Origin: Rhizobium rhododendri
Lineage (GTDB): Bacteria; Pseudomonadota; Alphaproteobacteria; Rhizobiales; Rhizobiaceae
Length of the DNA stretch: 64,000 nt
NCBI RefSeq assembly: GCF_007000325.2
Contig: NZ_CP117268.1
Location: 186,001-250,000, forward strand
Direction: 5' to 3'
Each line of letters begins with the position of its first letter. Within the stretch, counting starts at the first letter, position 1. Under the pieces are notes generated by a model. The model saw only the letters and a list, made by a program, of their open reading frames with translations, was not told the origin of the DNA and searched no databases. Positions 51,892-61,294 of this stretch are shown here, one piece after another. A program made the position numbers and the translations under genes.

Positions 51892-53435
51892 TCTGCGGCC
51901 TCCGCGTCATGGCTGTGGAAACAGGCTTCGGTGATTGCCTTGCGGCTGATCTCGGCGCCCTTGAGTTCGATCACCGGGCGACCGCGCGAAAAGACGATGA
52001 TGCGGTCGCAGATCTGTTCGAGTTGTTCATTGTCGGTCGAGGCGCAAAGTATCGCCGTGCCATCCGCCGCCGCCCGGTCCAGCGCCCTGAAAATCTGCTG
52101 GCGAGCGCCGAAATCGACGCCCTGCGTCGGTTCGTCGAGCATCAGAAGCTTCGGCTTAGTCTGCAGCCATTTGGCCAGCAGCACCTTTTGCTGATTACCT
52201 CCGGACAGCGAGCCGAGCGGGAGATGCGGATTGGCTGGCCTGACGTCGTAACTCTGGACGAGCGCTGCCGCTGCACGCGTCATTCCGGGACGATCGAGTC
52301 CGTAAGGCCTGGTGAGGCCATCCAGCATGGGGAGCGTGATATTGTCGGTCACCGGCAGTGTGCCGATGCCGGCAGCACCCAGGCGATCTCCGGGCAGGAA
52401 GGCGATGCCCAGCTTCTGCGCAGCAAGCGGCGTCACCGCGCTGACCTTCGCCGATTTGCCCCCGATGGTGATTTCACCGCTGCCCCGTCTCGCACCATAG
52501 AGCAGGTAGGGGAGGGCTGCAAAGCCGGAGCCGATCAGGCCAGTCACACCCAGCGTCTCGCCCTCCCGGATCTCGAAATCGAAAGGTGCGCTGGTGCCAT
52601 TGGAAATACCGCGCACGCTGACCGCCACCGGCACGCCTGTCCTGGCCATGCGCTTCTTTTCGAACGCGTCGATCCGCGAGCCGACGATGGTGTCGAGGAT
52701 AGACTGCCGCTGTGATGTACGGGTATCGAGGATATCGACCAGCTCTCCGTCGCGCAGCACCGCGACACGGTCGGTGATATCTCGGACCTCGTCGATATCA
52801 TGCGTGACGATGACGACGGAGGCGCCGGTCTTGACGATGGAGCGGATCAGCGCAAAAAGTCGCAGCACGTCGTCGGCCGGCAGGAATGGCGTCGGTTCGT
52901 CGAGGACCAGGATGCCTTCGCCGCCATAGCCGGCATCGGACGCCCTGAGGTCCTCGAACGCACGGATGATGGCGACAAAGGCCCGCTCCACCGGCGCAAG
53001 GTTCGCCACCGTCTGGAACGGATCGATCGACAGGTCGAATTCGGAAAACAGCCTGGAGATGGCGGCTGCTTCCTTCTTCCAGTTGACGAACCAAGGCGTC
53101 TTCTGGCCAAGCGCTGTGACCCGCATATTCTCGAGCACCGTCAGGGATGGCACGAGACCGAGGTGCTGGTGGACGAAAGCTACTCCTCGCTTCTTGATCG
53201 CCATCGGATCGAGCGGCAGAGACATTTTCTGCCCCCAGAGGATGACCTCGCTGCCCTCTTCCGGCTGGTGAAAGCCGGCCAGCACCTTGATCATGGTGGA
53301 TTTGCCGGAGCCGTTCTGGCCGAGAAGGCCGAATACCTCGCCCCGCCGTATCGACAGCGAAACACCCTTGAGCGCATAGTAGCTGCCGAAGCGCATACTG
53401 ATGTTGTTCATGGTGAGGACGGCATTTTCGACCAT
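51888..53435 (-). CDS. ABC transporter ATP-binding protein (RbsA-like, duplicated)
   Basis: ATPase of 515 residues with two nucleotide domains. The first has Walker A GQNGSGKST and Walker B ILVLDEPTPFL. The second keeps SGGNQQKVLLAKWLQ and LLMLDEPTQGVD, but its Walker A is degenerate (GLIGSGFAA), as in RbsA. It follows the binding-protein gene by 28 bases and overlaps the permease. The energiser of the importer in the RutA-type locus. Confidence 0.91.
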   Translation of the reverse strand: MVENAVLTMNNISMRFGSYYALKGVSLSIRRGEVFGLLGQNGSGKSTMIKVLAGFHQPEEGSEVILWGQKMSLPLDPMAIKKRGVAFVHQHLGLVPSLTVLENMRVTALGQKTPWFVNWKKEAAAISRLFSEFDLSIDPFQTVANLAPVERAFVAIIRAFEDLRASDAGYGGEGILVLDEPTPFLPADDVLRLFALIRSIVKTGASVVIVTHDIDEVRDITDRVAVLRDGELVDILDTRTSQRQSILDTIVGSRIDAFEKKRMARTGVPVAVSVRGISNGTSAPFDFEIREGETLGVTGLIGSGFAALPYLLYGARRGSGEITIGGKSAKVSAVTPLAAQKLGIAFLPGDRLGAAGIGTLPVTDNITLPMLDGLTRPYGLDRPGMTRAAAALVQSYDVRPANPHLPLGSLSGGNQQKVLLAKWLQTKPKLLMLDEPTQGVDFGARQQIFRALDRAAADGTAILCASTDNEQLEQICDRIIVFSRGRPVIELKGAEISRKAITEACFHSHDAEAAE

Positions 53436-53463
53436 GAGGCGCTCCTGCTGCGTTCGCGTTGAC

Positions 53464-54564
53464 CTACTTCATCATCCAGAGTTTGCGGAAGCCGTCGAGG
53501 TGGGCGTCGCCATAGCCGTCGTTGAAATTGGCAGGTGTGCCGGCGGTCTGGATATTGGTGTCGTCGAAGACCAGCAGCGGCACGTTGAGCTTGGCGACTT
53601 CAGGCTCGCCGCACAGCATCCGCATGATGTTGTCGATCGCCGCATAGCCGGCCCAGCCGAGGCTTTCGCCAACATCCATCTGCACCTGGCCTCCGCGCAC
53701 CATGTCGAGAACGAATGGCGTGCCATTGAAACTGGCAAGCTTGACGCTGCCTTCTGAGCCGGTGATGCGGAGCGCCGGGATGACGAACTGCGACATGGAG
53801 TCGTAGATCGGCAGGATGTAGTTGATCGAGGGATCGGCCAGCAGAGCGGATTGCGTGCCCGACTGGATCTTCGTTGCCCATTCGGAAACGGGCACGTCCA
53901 GATGCTTCATCTTGCAGCTCGGGCAAAGCGTTTTGAGTTCATCCTGGATCGACTTGACGAAGGGGATCGAGGGGAGGACGTCGGACGAGCCGATGATCAG
54001 TACATTTGGTTTACCTTCGGTCTGGACATAGGCCCAGGCTGCCAGCAGCTTGCCGGCGCCGCTAAAGTCGATCTTGCCGGAATAGTCGACGGTGTCGATT
54101 GCCGGCTGGGTCACGTCGTAGAAATGCGTCGTCGATATCTTCAGGCCGGCGGCGCGCGCTTCGCCCAGTTGCGGACCGAGAACTTGCGGGTTCAGGCCGC
54201 CCGCCAGGTCGAGAGCGTCATATTTCTGGCTGATCGCCTGCGAGATACCCTGCACCCACTGGTCGATCTTCAACTGGTTGTCCCAGGTGGTGTAGGTGAA
54301 GCCCACTTCGGCTGCAGCCGATGCCATTGCTTTCTGCAATTCGACATTGAACGGGATGGTCATCGAGATCGGGATCGACAAAACCTTCTTGCCGGCCATG
54401 CACTGCTTGGCGTTGAAGGGTTCGCCCGGGGGCGTGAATACCGGCATGGCGCGGTGCTGCGTGATGATCGCCTTGGCATCCTCCATGGGGTCGGCCATCG
54501 CGGTTGTGGACAGGCCGGCGAAGGCGGAGACCGCCAGCATTGTACTCACGAAAAGCAGGCGCAT
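53464..54564 (-). CDS. Periplasmic substrate-binding protein of ABC importer
   Basis: Binding protein of about 366 residues of the periplasmic-binding-protein-4 family. The Sec signal MRLLFVSTMLAVSAFAGLSTTAMA is cut before DPMEDAK. Mature features are KKVLSIPISMTIPFNVELQKAM and DALDLAGGLNPQVLG. The CPSC pair (residues near 225) could form a disulfide. The ATG at 54564 is about nine bases after GAGGGGA; an upstream ATG at 54573 is too close to it. First gene of the leftward operon, with a GTAC palindrome 77 bases upstream of the start. Confidence 0.89.
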   Translation of the reverse strand: MRLLFVSTMLAVSAFAGLSTTAMADPMEDAKAIITQHRAMPVFTPPGEPFNAKQCMAGKKVLSIPISMTIPFNVELQKAMASAAAEVGFTYTTWDNQLKIDQWVQGISQAISQKYDALDLAGGLNPQVLGPQLGEARAAGLKISTTHFYDVTQPAIDTVDYSGKIDFSGAGKLLAAWAYVQTEGKPNVLIIGSSDVLPSIPFVKSIQDELKTLCPSCKMKHLDVPVSEWATKIQSGTQSALLADPSINYILPIYDSMSQFVIPALRITGSEGSVKLASFNGTPFVLDMVRGGQVQMDVGESLGWAGYAAIDNIMRMLCGEPEVAKLNVPLLVFDDTNIQTAGTPANFNDGYGDAHLDGFRKLWMMK

Positions 54565-54640
54565 GATCAACATTCCCCTCTGTGATCCCGGTCTGCCCGG
54601 GGTCCTACAACGTAGCTTTCGATCAGCTATCTAAACTTAA

Positions 54641-54654
54641 AGTACGTACATACT
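54641..54654. promoter_or_regulatory. GTAC-centred palindrome upstream of the ABC importer operon
   Basis: AGTACGTACATACT is a near-palindrome centred on GTAC. Similar 14-mers precede the rutA-like operon and the MFS/gntR pair. It is probably the operator of the local GntR regulator. A weaker relative occurs near 54826. Confidence 0.65.
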
Positions 54655-54855
54655 CAAGGAAACGTCAACCGGATTTTGCCTATTTTTTTGCACTGCACAT
54701 TTATACGGCGATTGCTAAAAACCATATCAGATAGGCGCTTGAATCGTGTTCAATTGCACATCGGAGCCAATCGTCAGCCTATAGCGAGCGCCTGCAGCAA
54801 GCGGCGCCGCACGCATGCGTCATCAGTATGTCAGTACATATGGACGATTTTCAGG

Positions 54856-56076
54856 TCAGTGGCTTGAGCGATGGGCTCGCCATGCGATGATCATGCCGCC
54901 GAAACCGAACAGGGAAAAGACCATGAAGCTCGCACCATAGTGGCCGGTCAAAGCATAAAGACTGGCAAAGGACGACGGACCGACGATGACCCCGATGAAG
55001 GTGTAGACCAGAACGCCCCCGGTGATCGCGCCGACTCTGCCTTCCGGAGCATTGTGGGCCACCTCTGCGAGCAGCACGCCGTTCCATCCAATCGTCACGC
55101 CGCCCATGCAGACGAAAAGAGCGACCTGCGCGACCGGTGGCAGGCCGGGCAGCCAGTAGAGCAAGGCATAGCCGGCGCCGCCGAGCAGGCCAAGCAGTGA
55201 CAGGGTGATGAAGCCGCCGCCGATGCGATCGGCGACCACGCCCCAGAAGATGCGACCGAAGGCGCCAGCGAACTGCATGGCCGCAGCAACGGACCCTGCG
55301 GCGAGCAAGGACCAGCCGGCGTCGTGCACAAGCGTAACCACGGCGAAGGCGGAAACCGACAGTTGCATGGCGGAATAGGCAAAGCCCAGGCCGCTCAGCG
55401 TCAGCAGACGCGGGTTGCGCCAGATCGTCGATTGTTCCTCGATCAACCCGCGCAACAGGGATCGGCGCCTGCTGACTACGACGGGTTCGGCCGCATGCGT
55501 CATCGCCAGCAACCCCATCGTCAACAGCGGTGCGGCCGCCCCGATCAGCAGTGCGATATTCCAGTCGACATAGCGGGAGAGATAGGGGAAGGCGAAGCTT
55601 GCGAGGATGCCGCCCAGCGGGACGCCGGATTGCTTCAGCGAAAATACGATGTTCCGCTTGTTCTGCGGGGTGACTCGGCTCAGCATTTCGGAAGATGCAG
55701 GATTGTTCAGGCCGTAGCCGATGCCGATAAAAAGCGACGCAATGACGATCAGTGGAATACTGGCGGTGGCAATGCCGGCAAAACCGATCACGCAGCAGAC
55801 AAGTGCAGCCTGTTCAATTCGGATCGGCCCGAAGCGCTGGACCAGCGTGCCGGCGATTGCAGAGGAGAACATGCCAGAGGCATAGATCAGGCTGATCTGA
55901 TAGCCGATCCAGTAGGCGCCGATATCGAGATCTGCTGCCACCGTCGGCGCAATGGCCGTGAGTGCAAGGACGCTCGCGGTCGCCACGATCTGGATCAGCG
56001 TTGCCGCCACAAGGGTTTGCATCAGCGAAGAAGCTCGGCGCGTTTGCGTGGCCTCTCCGGCAATCAGGTCCGACAT
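54856..56076 (-). CDS. MFS transporter
   Basis: Twelve-helix major-facilitator protein of about 406 residues. The loop between helices 2 and 3 has VQRFGPIRIEQ and the mid-section has NPASSEMLSRVTPQNKRNIVFSLKQSG, a cyanate/CynX-like or general metabolite MFS pattern. I start at the ATG at 56076 (MSDLIAGEA), with GAG five bases upstream, rather than an in-frame TTG at 56085. It is divergent from the GntR gene with a palindrome between them. It may import a second substrate or export a product of the locus; direction cannot be told. Confidence 0.86.
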   Translation of the reverse strand: MSDLIAGEATQTRRASSLMQTLVAATLIQIVATASVLALTAIAPTVAADLDIGAYWIGYQISLIYASGMFSSAIAGTLVQRFGPIRIEQAALVCCVIGFAGIATASIPLIVIASLFIGIGYGLNNPASSEMLSRVTPQNKRNIVFSLKQSGVPLGGILASFAFPYLSRYVDWNIALLIGAAAPLLTMGLLAMTHAAEPVVVSRRRSLLRGLIEEQSTIWRNPRLLTLSGLGFAYSAMQLSVSAFAVVTLVHDAGWSLLAAGSVAAAMQFAGAFGRIFWGVVADRIGGGFITLSLLGLLGGAGYALLYWLPGLPPVAQVALFVCMGGVTIGWNGVLLAEVAHNAPEGRVGAITGGVLVYTFIGVIVGPSSFASLYALTGHYGASFMVFSLFGFGGMIIAWRAHRSSH

Positions 56077-56107
56077 GCGTCTCAATATCCTGGGAAATTA
56101 TAGCTGG

Positions 56108-56121
56108 GATATGTACGTACT
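56108..56121. promoter_or_regulatory. GTAC-centred palindrome between the MFS and gntR genes
   Basis: GATATGTACGTACT matches the reverse complement of the 54641 site at 12 of 14 bases. It is 32 bases upstream of the MFS start and about 143 upstream of the gntR start, so it could repress both. Confidence 0.6.
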
Positions 56122-56263
56122 AATAGATTTGCTTTGCTGGCACAAGCGGGTCAGGATGCGTTTGCGGACATGCTGAAATTCGATTGCCTTTCGCCGGGAA
56201 AGACGATTGAAACCTTTACAACGGAGATGTGCCGGTGATTTTAGCTGGCAAGGGGTGGGGTGC

Positions 56264-57022
56264 TTGGATCAGAAAAGCAATCATTGGAAGCCGGAGCTGG
56301 ATACGGCGCCGCTCTATCTGCAGGTCGCCCATCACCTGGAGTCTCGCATCAGCAATGGCGACTACCCGGTCGGCACCCTTTTGCCGACAGAGAACGAGAT
56401 TGCCGCAGCGCTGGGCGTCAGTCGCCAGACCGTGCGTCAGGCAATCGGGACCCTGCGCAACAAGGGGCGTCTTTCGGCGCGCAAGGGGGTAGGCACCCGT
56501 GTTGAGGCCGGCTTCGATCCGGAACGCAAACGCTTCATCGCCCACTCGCGCTCCGAACTTTTCGAAATCGCCGCCGAGACCGAATTTGTAATCGACACGA
56601 AGGAGGAGGTCTCGGCGCAGGGTAAACTTGCGATCGAGCTGGGTTGCCGTCCTGGCCGAAAGTTCTTCCACATGGCCGGTATCCGTTATCCCGGCAATCG
56701 AAGCAGGCCGTTTTCGTGGAACGAGGTCTACGTCGATTCCAGGCTTGCTGGCGCCGTGAAGGACATCACGGTCGCGAGAAGTGCTATTTTTCACTATATC
56801 GAACAGTTTACCGGCGAAAAAATCCAGGAAATCCAGCAGGAAATCAAGCCTATCGCGCTCGATGAGGTGATTGCCGGCAAGCTTGGCGTCAGCACGGGCG
56901 ATCTCGCGCTCGTCGTCACGCGCCGCTACTACGGCTCCGGTCGCCGCCTGCTGGAATATGCTTTCCAGGTTCTGCCGGCAGAGCGCTTTACCTTCACCAC
57001 GACACTGCGCGCCGAGAGCTGA
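56264..57022 (+). CDS. GntR family regulator with UTRA ligand domain (HutC subfamily)
   Basis: Regulator of about 252 residues. A winged helix-turn-helix occupies about residues 12-80 (PTENEIAAALGVSRQTVRQAI). A UTRA effector domain follows and ends with a conserved VVTRRYYGSGRRLLEY. The start is uncertain: a TTG at 56264 with AAGGGG upstream gives a normal length, while the frame is open back to a TTG at 56207. It is central in the locus and divergent from the MFS gene. GTAC palindromes at three promoters are the probable targets, and the inducer is probably the pathway substrate or an intermediate. Confidence 0.86.
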   Translation: MDQKSNHWKPELDTAPLYLQVAHHLESRISNGDYPVGTLLPTENEIAAALGVSRQTVRQAIGTLRNKGRLSARKGVGTRVEAGFDPERKRFIAHSRSELFEIAAETEFVIDTKEEVSAQGKLAIELGCRPGRKFFHMAGIRYPGNRSRPFSWNEVYVDSRLAGAVKDITVARSAIFHYIEQFTGEKIQEIQQEIKPIALDEVIAGKLGVSTGDLALVVTRRYYGSGRRLLEYAFQVLPAERFTFTTTLRAES

Positions 57023-57244
57023 GGCTGACAGCCGCGTGAATGGTTCCCGCCTTTGCCGGCGCCATGATTCGTCTGCCCATTCCGCCTGTAATTGCCTTTC
57101 TGATTGGCTTTTTGCCTCGTCATTCGCCGTTTGAATAATTTCCCGGCGCCAAACTTCTGCGTGCAAATCAGCCGTTTGATTAATAAATAGGCGCGCCTAA
57201 AGATGCGTCATTTTTGGCTTTACAGGCCCGAAAAATTTTGCATT

Positions 57245-57258
57245 AGTTCGTACATACT
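57245..57258. promoter_or_regulatory. GTAC-centred palindrome upstream of the rutA-like operon
   Basis: AGTTCGTACATACT differs from the 54641 site by one base and lies 34 bases upstream of the rutA-like ATG. The matching pair on both flanking operons is the best evidence for a shared regulator. Confidence 0.65.
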
Positions 57259-57292
57259 GCCTTGCATGTCCATCAGATAAAAGGGGAACCAC

Positions 57293-58375
57293 ATGGATAT
57301 CGGTGTTTTCATTCCCATCGGAAACAATGGCTGGCTGATCTCCACTACCTCGCCGCAGTACATGCCGAGCTTCGAGCTCAACAAGCAGATCGTCCAGAAA
57401 GCAGAGGGATACGGGCTCGAGTTTGCTCTCTCGATGATCAAGCTGAGAGGCTTCGGCGGCAAGGCCGAGTTCTGGGACTACAATCTTGAGAGCTTCACGC
57501 TTATGGCCAGCCTGGCGGCTGTCACCAAGCGCATCAAGCTGTTTGCCTCGACGGCCGTGCTGACTCTGCCGCCGGCCATTGTCGCGCGCATGGCGACGAC
57601 GATCGACAGCGTGGCGCCCGGCCGTTTCGGGGTCAATATCGTGTCGGGCTGGCAGATGGCGGAATATGACCAGATGGGCATGTGGCCGGGAAATGACTAT
57701 TTCGGCTACCGCTACGATTATTCGACCGAATACGTCCACATCATGAAAGAGCTCTGGGCCAAGGGCGAATGCTCCTTCGAAGGCAAGCACTTCACCATGA
57801 AGGATTGCATGATGAAGCCGATGCCGGCGAACAAGATCGAGATCGTGGCAGCAGGTCAGAGTCCGCGCGGCATGGAATTCGCGGCAGAGTACGCCGATTA
57901 CAACTTCGTCATGGGCTCGGGCATCAACACGCCGACCGCCTATGCGCCGAACAACGCCAAGCTGGTTGAAGCGGCTGCCAAGACCGGCCGCGATGTCGGC
58001 GCCTACGTGCTGTTCATGGTGATCGCCGAAGAGACCGACGAACTGGCAAAGGCAAAGTGGGAGAGCTACCGCGAAGGGGCCGATGTCGACGCCCTCGCGT
58101 GGATGGCGGACCAGGGCAGCAAGGATGCAACTGCCGACAGCAACTCGACCGCCAAGCACATCAACCTGCCGGAAGGTGCTGTCAATTTCAACATGGGCAC
58201 CCTGGTAGGCTCTTATGCCAGCGTCGCCCGGATGCTGGAGGAGGCCGGCAGCGTTCCCGGTACAAAGGGCATCATGCTGACCTTCGACGACTTCCTGGTC
58301 GGTCTCGACAAGTTTGGGGAGCGCATCCAGCCGTTGATGGCGTCGCGCATGCCGAGCCAGATGGCGGCCGAATAA
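57293..58375 (+). CDS. rutA: RutA-like FMN-dependent pyrimidine/amide monooxygenase
   Basis: Luciferase-like flavin monooxygenase of 360 residues. The family signature runs almost unbroken: [56 protein letters not shown] and the C-terminal [16 protein letters not shown]. RutA uses reduced FMN and oxygen, by way of a flavin-N5-oxide, to open the uracil ring at its amide. Close relatives in this family also attack other heterocycles, so the substrate may differ here. GGGGA precedes the ATG. It leads a coupled operon with two amidases and an isochorismatase-fold enzyme; its likely reductase RutF is at the far end of the leftward operon. Confidence 0.88.
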   Translation: MDIGVFIPIGNNGWLISTTSPQYMPSFELNKQIVQKAEGYGLEFALSMIKLRGFGGKAEFWDYNLESFTLMASLAAVTKRIKLFASTAVLTLPPAIVARMATTIDSVAPGRFGVNIVSGWQMAEYDQMGMWPGNDYFGYRYDYSTEYVHIMKELWAKGECSFEGKHFTMKDCMMKPMPANKIEIVAAGQSPRGMEFAAEYADYNFVMGSGINTPTAYAPNNAKLVEAAAKTGRDVGAYVLFMVIAEETDELAKAKWESYREGADVDALAWMADQGSKDATADSNSTAKHINLPEGAVNFNMGTLVGSYASVARMLEEAGSVPGTKGIMLTFDDFLVGLDKFGERIQPLMASRMPSQMAAE

Positions 58376-58376
58376 G

Positions 58377-59933
58377 GTGCATCGCCTTCTGCCAGATGCC
58401 GGGGCCGCAGCACCGCTTGTCGGCCCCCGCGACCTCCTGGATCCACTGACGCTGGTCGACCCCGGCGTCGCAGATCGCACCTACGCCCGTTTGGCACCCT
58501 CAGGCGAGCCGTTCCCAAGCCCTGATGTCGAGCCCGCGATCGAAGATTTGCCAATAAGGACCGCCGGCGTGGACGCGCTTCTTTCCGCGTATGCCGGTGG
58601 GAGACTGTTGCCTTCGCACGCCCTGCGCTCGCTTATCAGTGCGTCGCGATCCTGCACCGCAGGTGGCGAGGCTATCCTTCGCTTCGTGCCGCAGGCTGAA
58701 AAGGCCGCCTGTGAAAGCGACGAGCGTTGGCGCAATGGAACGGTGCGGCCGCTGGAGGGCATTCCGTTCGGCGTCAAGGACATCATCGATGTCGCCGATA
58801 CGATCACCACATCCGGCTCCCATTTTACCGGCGATCGCGTCGCGCCGGCCGATGCCGATGTCGTGGCCGACTTGCGTGCCGCCGGCGCCATTCCCTTTGC
58901 CATGACTGCGACCACCGAGTTTGCCACCGGTTCACCGCACAACCCGCGCTTCGGTACGGTGCGCAATCCGTGGGATCAAAGCCGCTGGACGGGTGGATCG
59001 TCGACGGGATCCGCTGCAGCACTGGCCGCGCAGCTGATGCCGCTTGCGCTCGGCACGGACACCGGTGGATCAATCCGGGTCCCATCCTGCTGGTGTGGCA
59101 CGACGGGCCTGAAGCCGAGCCGGGACCGCGTGTCCCGAAAAGGTGTCGCGCCCCTGTCCTGGACACTCGACCATGTCGGTCCGATGGCCCGCTCGGCAAG
59201 GGACATCGCCCGTGTATTGTCTTTCATGACCGCCCAGCGGGAGCCATCCTTGGCTGCGCAATGTGCTGCCATTCTGGCGGGCGAGACTTTAGAGGGTCTT
59301 CGCATCGGCGTGCCCGTCAACTGGTTCACGGATGTGGTTGACGACGCCGTTCTCGCCAATTGGGAGGCTGCGCTGAAGACGATGGAGAGGCTTGGATGCA
59401 TCTGCATTCCGCTCCCTGCCATCGATATCGCCCCTTGGCATGAGGCCGGCTGGGTCATCCTCCAAAGTGAATTGGCAACGCTGCATTCTCCCCGTCTCGA
59501 TCGTGTGGAGATGTTCGACGCGGGCCTTGTTCACAGGCTGAAGAACGGCCTCACCTATTCCGCGGTCGATTACGGGCGTGCGCTCCAGATGCGCGCCGAG
59601 GCACAAAGCGGCTTCCTCGACGCCATGGCCGACGTCGATCTGGTCGTTACGCCCGGCATCGGTGGCGAGGCTGGCGTGCTCGATGGGCTGACCGTCGATG
59701 TGAACGGGATCTCGCATACCTTCCAGTCGATGATTTCGCGAAACACGATGATTTTCGACGTCACCGGCCTGCCGGCCCTGATGCTGCCATCCGGCCTCGG
59801 TCGCACCGGTCTGCCGACCGGTATACAGATCGTCGGCAGGCCCCAGGCCGATGCGATGTGCCTTTCCCTTGGGGCCGCTTTTCAGCGCGCGACCGAGTTC
59901 CACGACATGATGCCGCCGGGACTGGCGATATGA
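58377..59933 (+). CDS. Amidase-signature family hydrolase, long form
   Basis: Hydrolase of 518 residues. About 100 residues precede the usual amidase core, longer than the other two amidases here. The triad is complete: K134 (FGVKDII), cis-Ser S208/S209 (GGSSTGSAAA), nucleophile S232 (TDTGGSIR). It begins with GTG one base after the rutA stop, with a weak ribosome site, so it depends on coupling. It overlaps the next amidase by 4 bases. The substrate is inferred to be an amide or carbamoyl intermediate made by the monooxygenase. Confidence 0.85.
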   Translation: MHRLLPDAGAAAPLVGPRDLLDPLTLVDPGVADRTYARLAPSGEPFPSPDVEPAIEDLPIRTAGVDALLSAYAGGRLLPSHALRSLISASRSCTAGGEAILRFVPQAEKAACESDERWRNGTVRPLEGIPFGVKDIIDVADTITTSGSHFTGDRVAPADADVVADLRAAGAIPFAMTATTEFATGSPHNPRFGTVRNPWDQSRWTGGSSTGSAAALAAQLMPLALGTDTGGSIRVPSCWCGTTGLKPSRDRVSRKGVAPLSWTLDHVGPMARSARDIARVLSFMTAQREPSLAAQCAAILAGETLEGLRIGVPVNWFTDVVDDAVLANWEAALKTMERLGCICIPLPAIDIAPWHEAGWVILQSELATLHSPRLDRVEMFDAGLVHRLKNGLTYSAVDYGRALQMRAEAQSGFLDAMADVDLVVTPGIGGEAGVLDGLTVDVNGISHTFQSMISRNTMIFDVTGLPALMLPSGLGRTGLPTGIQIVGRPQADAMCLSLGAAFQRATEFHDMMPPGLAI

Positions 59934-61294
59934 GCGCTGAAACGCCGTCTGTGCCCCTGCCGAACCAGCTGACTGCCACGGATTTGCTGGCGATGCTGGC
60001 CGATGACAAGTTGAGCGCTAGCGATGTGGTGGAAGCGTGCCTTGAGCGCATCCGCCTGCGGGATGGCGATGTGCAGGCCTGGCTCGCCGTCAATCCGCAG
60101 GCACTGGCCGAGGCCGCCCGTCTGGATGCCTTGCCGAGGGAAAAGCGTGGCCGGCTGCATGGCCTGCCGATTGCTGTCAAGGATGTGTTCGACACCCACG
60201 ACCTGCCGACGACCTACAACTCGCCGCTTTATGGTGGTTTCCAGCCTGCGGCGGATGCTGCGGCCGTCGATCTGCTGCGCGCGGAAGGTGCAATCGTGCT
60301 CGGCAAGACCGACACGACGGAATTTGCCGCCGCCGGGCAGGATGCCAAAACCGGCAATCCGTACGATCTCGCACGCACCTCCGGCGGTTCGTCTGCCGGT
60401 TCTGCGGCAGCCGTCGCCGACTTCCACGTGCCGTTGGCGCTTGCCACGCAGACCGGCGGCTCGACCATTCGCCCGGCTTCCTTCTGCGGCGTCTACGCCT
60501 TCAAGCCGAGCTACGGTCGTGTCAGCCGGGAGGGTGTGAGGCTCTATTCCATCAGCTTTGACACTGTGGGCTGGTATGGCCGTTCGGTTGCGGACCTCGC
60601 ATTGCTGGCGAATGTCTTCGGTCTGGACGAACCTCTCGGGCCGGAAAGTCGCCCGGATGCGTTGAGGATGGCCGTGACCACCGGCCCCTACCATGACCGC
60701 CTGCAGGACAAAAGCCTGCGGGCAATGACATCGGCCGCCGACAGCCTGCGACAGGCCGGTCATCAGGTCCATGAGCTCGAACTTCCGCCGGCCTTCGAAG
60801 CGCTCGATCGCTATCACCGGGTCATTCTGCATCGCGAAGGCCAGGCGGCGTTTCGCAATCTTGCCCGTCGACATGGCGCCGCCCTGCATGACGATTTCCA
60901 CCACCGGGTGGAAAATCGCGATGGAACGACGCTTGCCGAACTGAGAGACGCCTATGACGGCATGGGGCTGGCGCGGATCGCGTTCGACGAGATCGCAGCC
61001 AACTACGATGTGGTGATCGCGCCGAGCGCTGCCGGGTTTGCACCCGTCGGCCGCAAACCCGGCGATCCCGTGTTCAATGCCTCGTGGACGCTGCTCGGCG
61101 TGCCCTGCGTGAATATTCCAGTGCCGCCGCCGGCATCTCCCGGCGGGCTGTCGCTGCCGATCGGGGTGACAGTGATCGCGCCGCGTTTTGCCGACAGCCA
61201 TCTTCTCGCCCATGCCGACCGGATTGCCGCAGTCCTGAGTCCGAAAGCCCCTGTCGTCGAGACCGTCCATGAATTTCGAGGGAGCCGTCCGTGA
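59930..61294 (+). CDS. Amidase-signature family hydrolase
   Basis: Hydrolase of 454 residues, standard amidase length. The triad is K84 (AVKDVFD), cis-Ser S154/S155 (GGSSAGSAA) and S178 (QTGGSTIR). ATG overlaps the previous stop (ATGA), and its own stop overlaps the next gene (GTGA). Two tandem, clearly distinct amidases suggest two different amide steps, or two subunits, in the same pathway. Confidence 0.87.
   Translation: MSAETPSVPLPNQLTATDLLAMLADDKLSASDVVEACLERIRLRDGDVQAWLAVNPQALAEAARLDALPREKRGRLHGLPIAVKDVFDTHDLPTTYNSPLYGGFQPAADAAAVDLLRAEGAIVLGKTDTTEFAAAGQDAKTGNPYDLARTSGGSSAGSAAAVADFHVPLALATQTGGSTIRPASFCGVYAFKPSYGRVSREGVRLYSISFDTVGWYGRSVADLALLANVFGLDEPLGPESRPDALRMAVTTGPYHDRLQDKSLRAMTSAADSLRQAGHQVHELELPPAFEALDRYHRVILHREGQAAFRNLARRHGAALHDDFHHRVENRDGTTLAELRDAYDGMGLARIAFDEIAANYDVVIAPSAAGFAPVGRKPGDPVFNASWTLLGVPCVNIPVPPPASPGGLSLPIGVTVIAPRFADSHLLAHADRIAAVLSPKAPVVETVHEFRGSRP

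Noticed and set aside
54826..54839. A further GTAC-type palindrome (AGTATGTCAGTACA)
   Set aside because: Only 11 of 14 positions match the other sites and it lies just past the MFS stop, more than 250 bases from the nearest downstream start; probably chance.
54574..54855. Possible gene or RNA in the 280-base gap between the binding protein and MFS genes
   Set aside because: No reading frame with a ribosome site and no stable hairpin of note; the AT-richer stretch is best read as the promoter of the importer operon with its GTAC operator.
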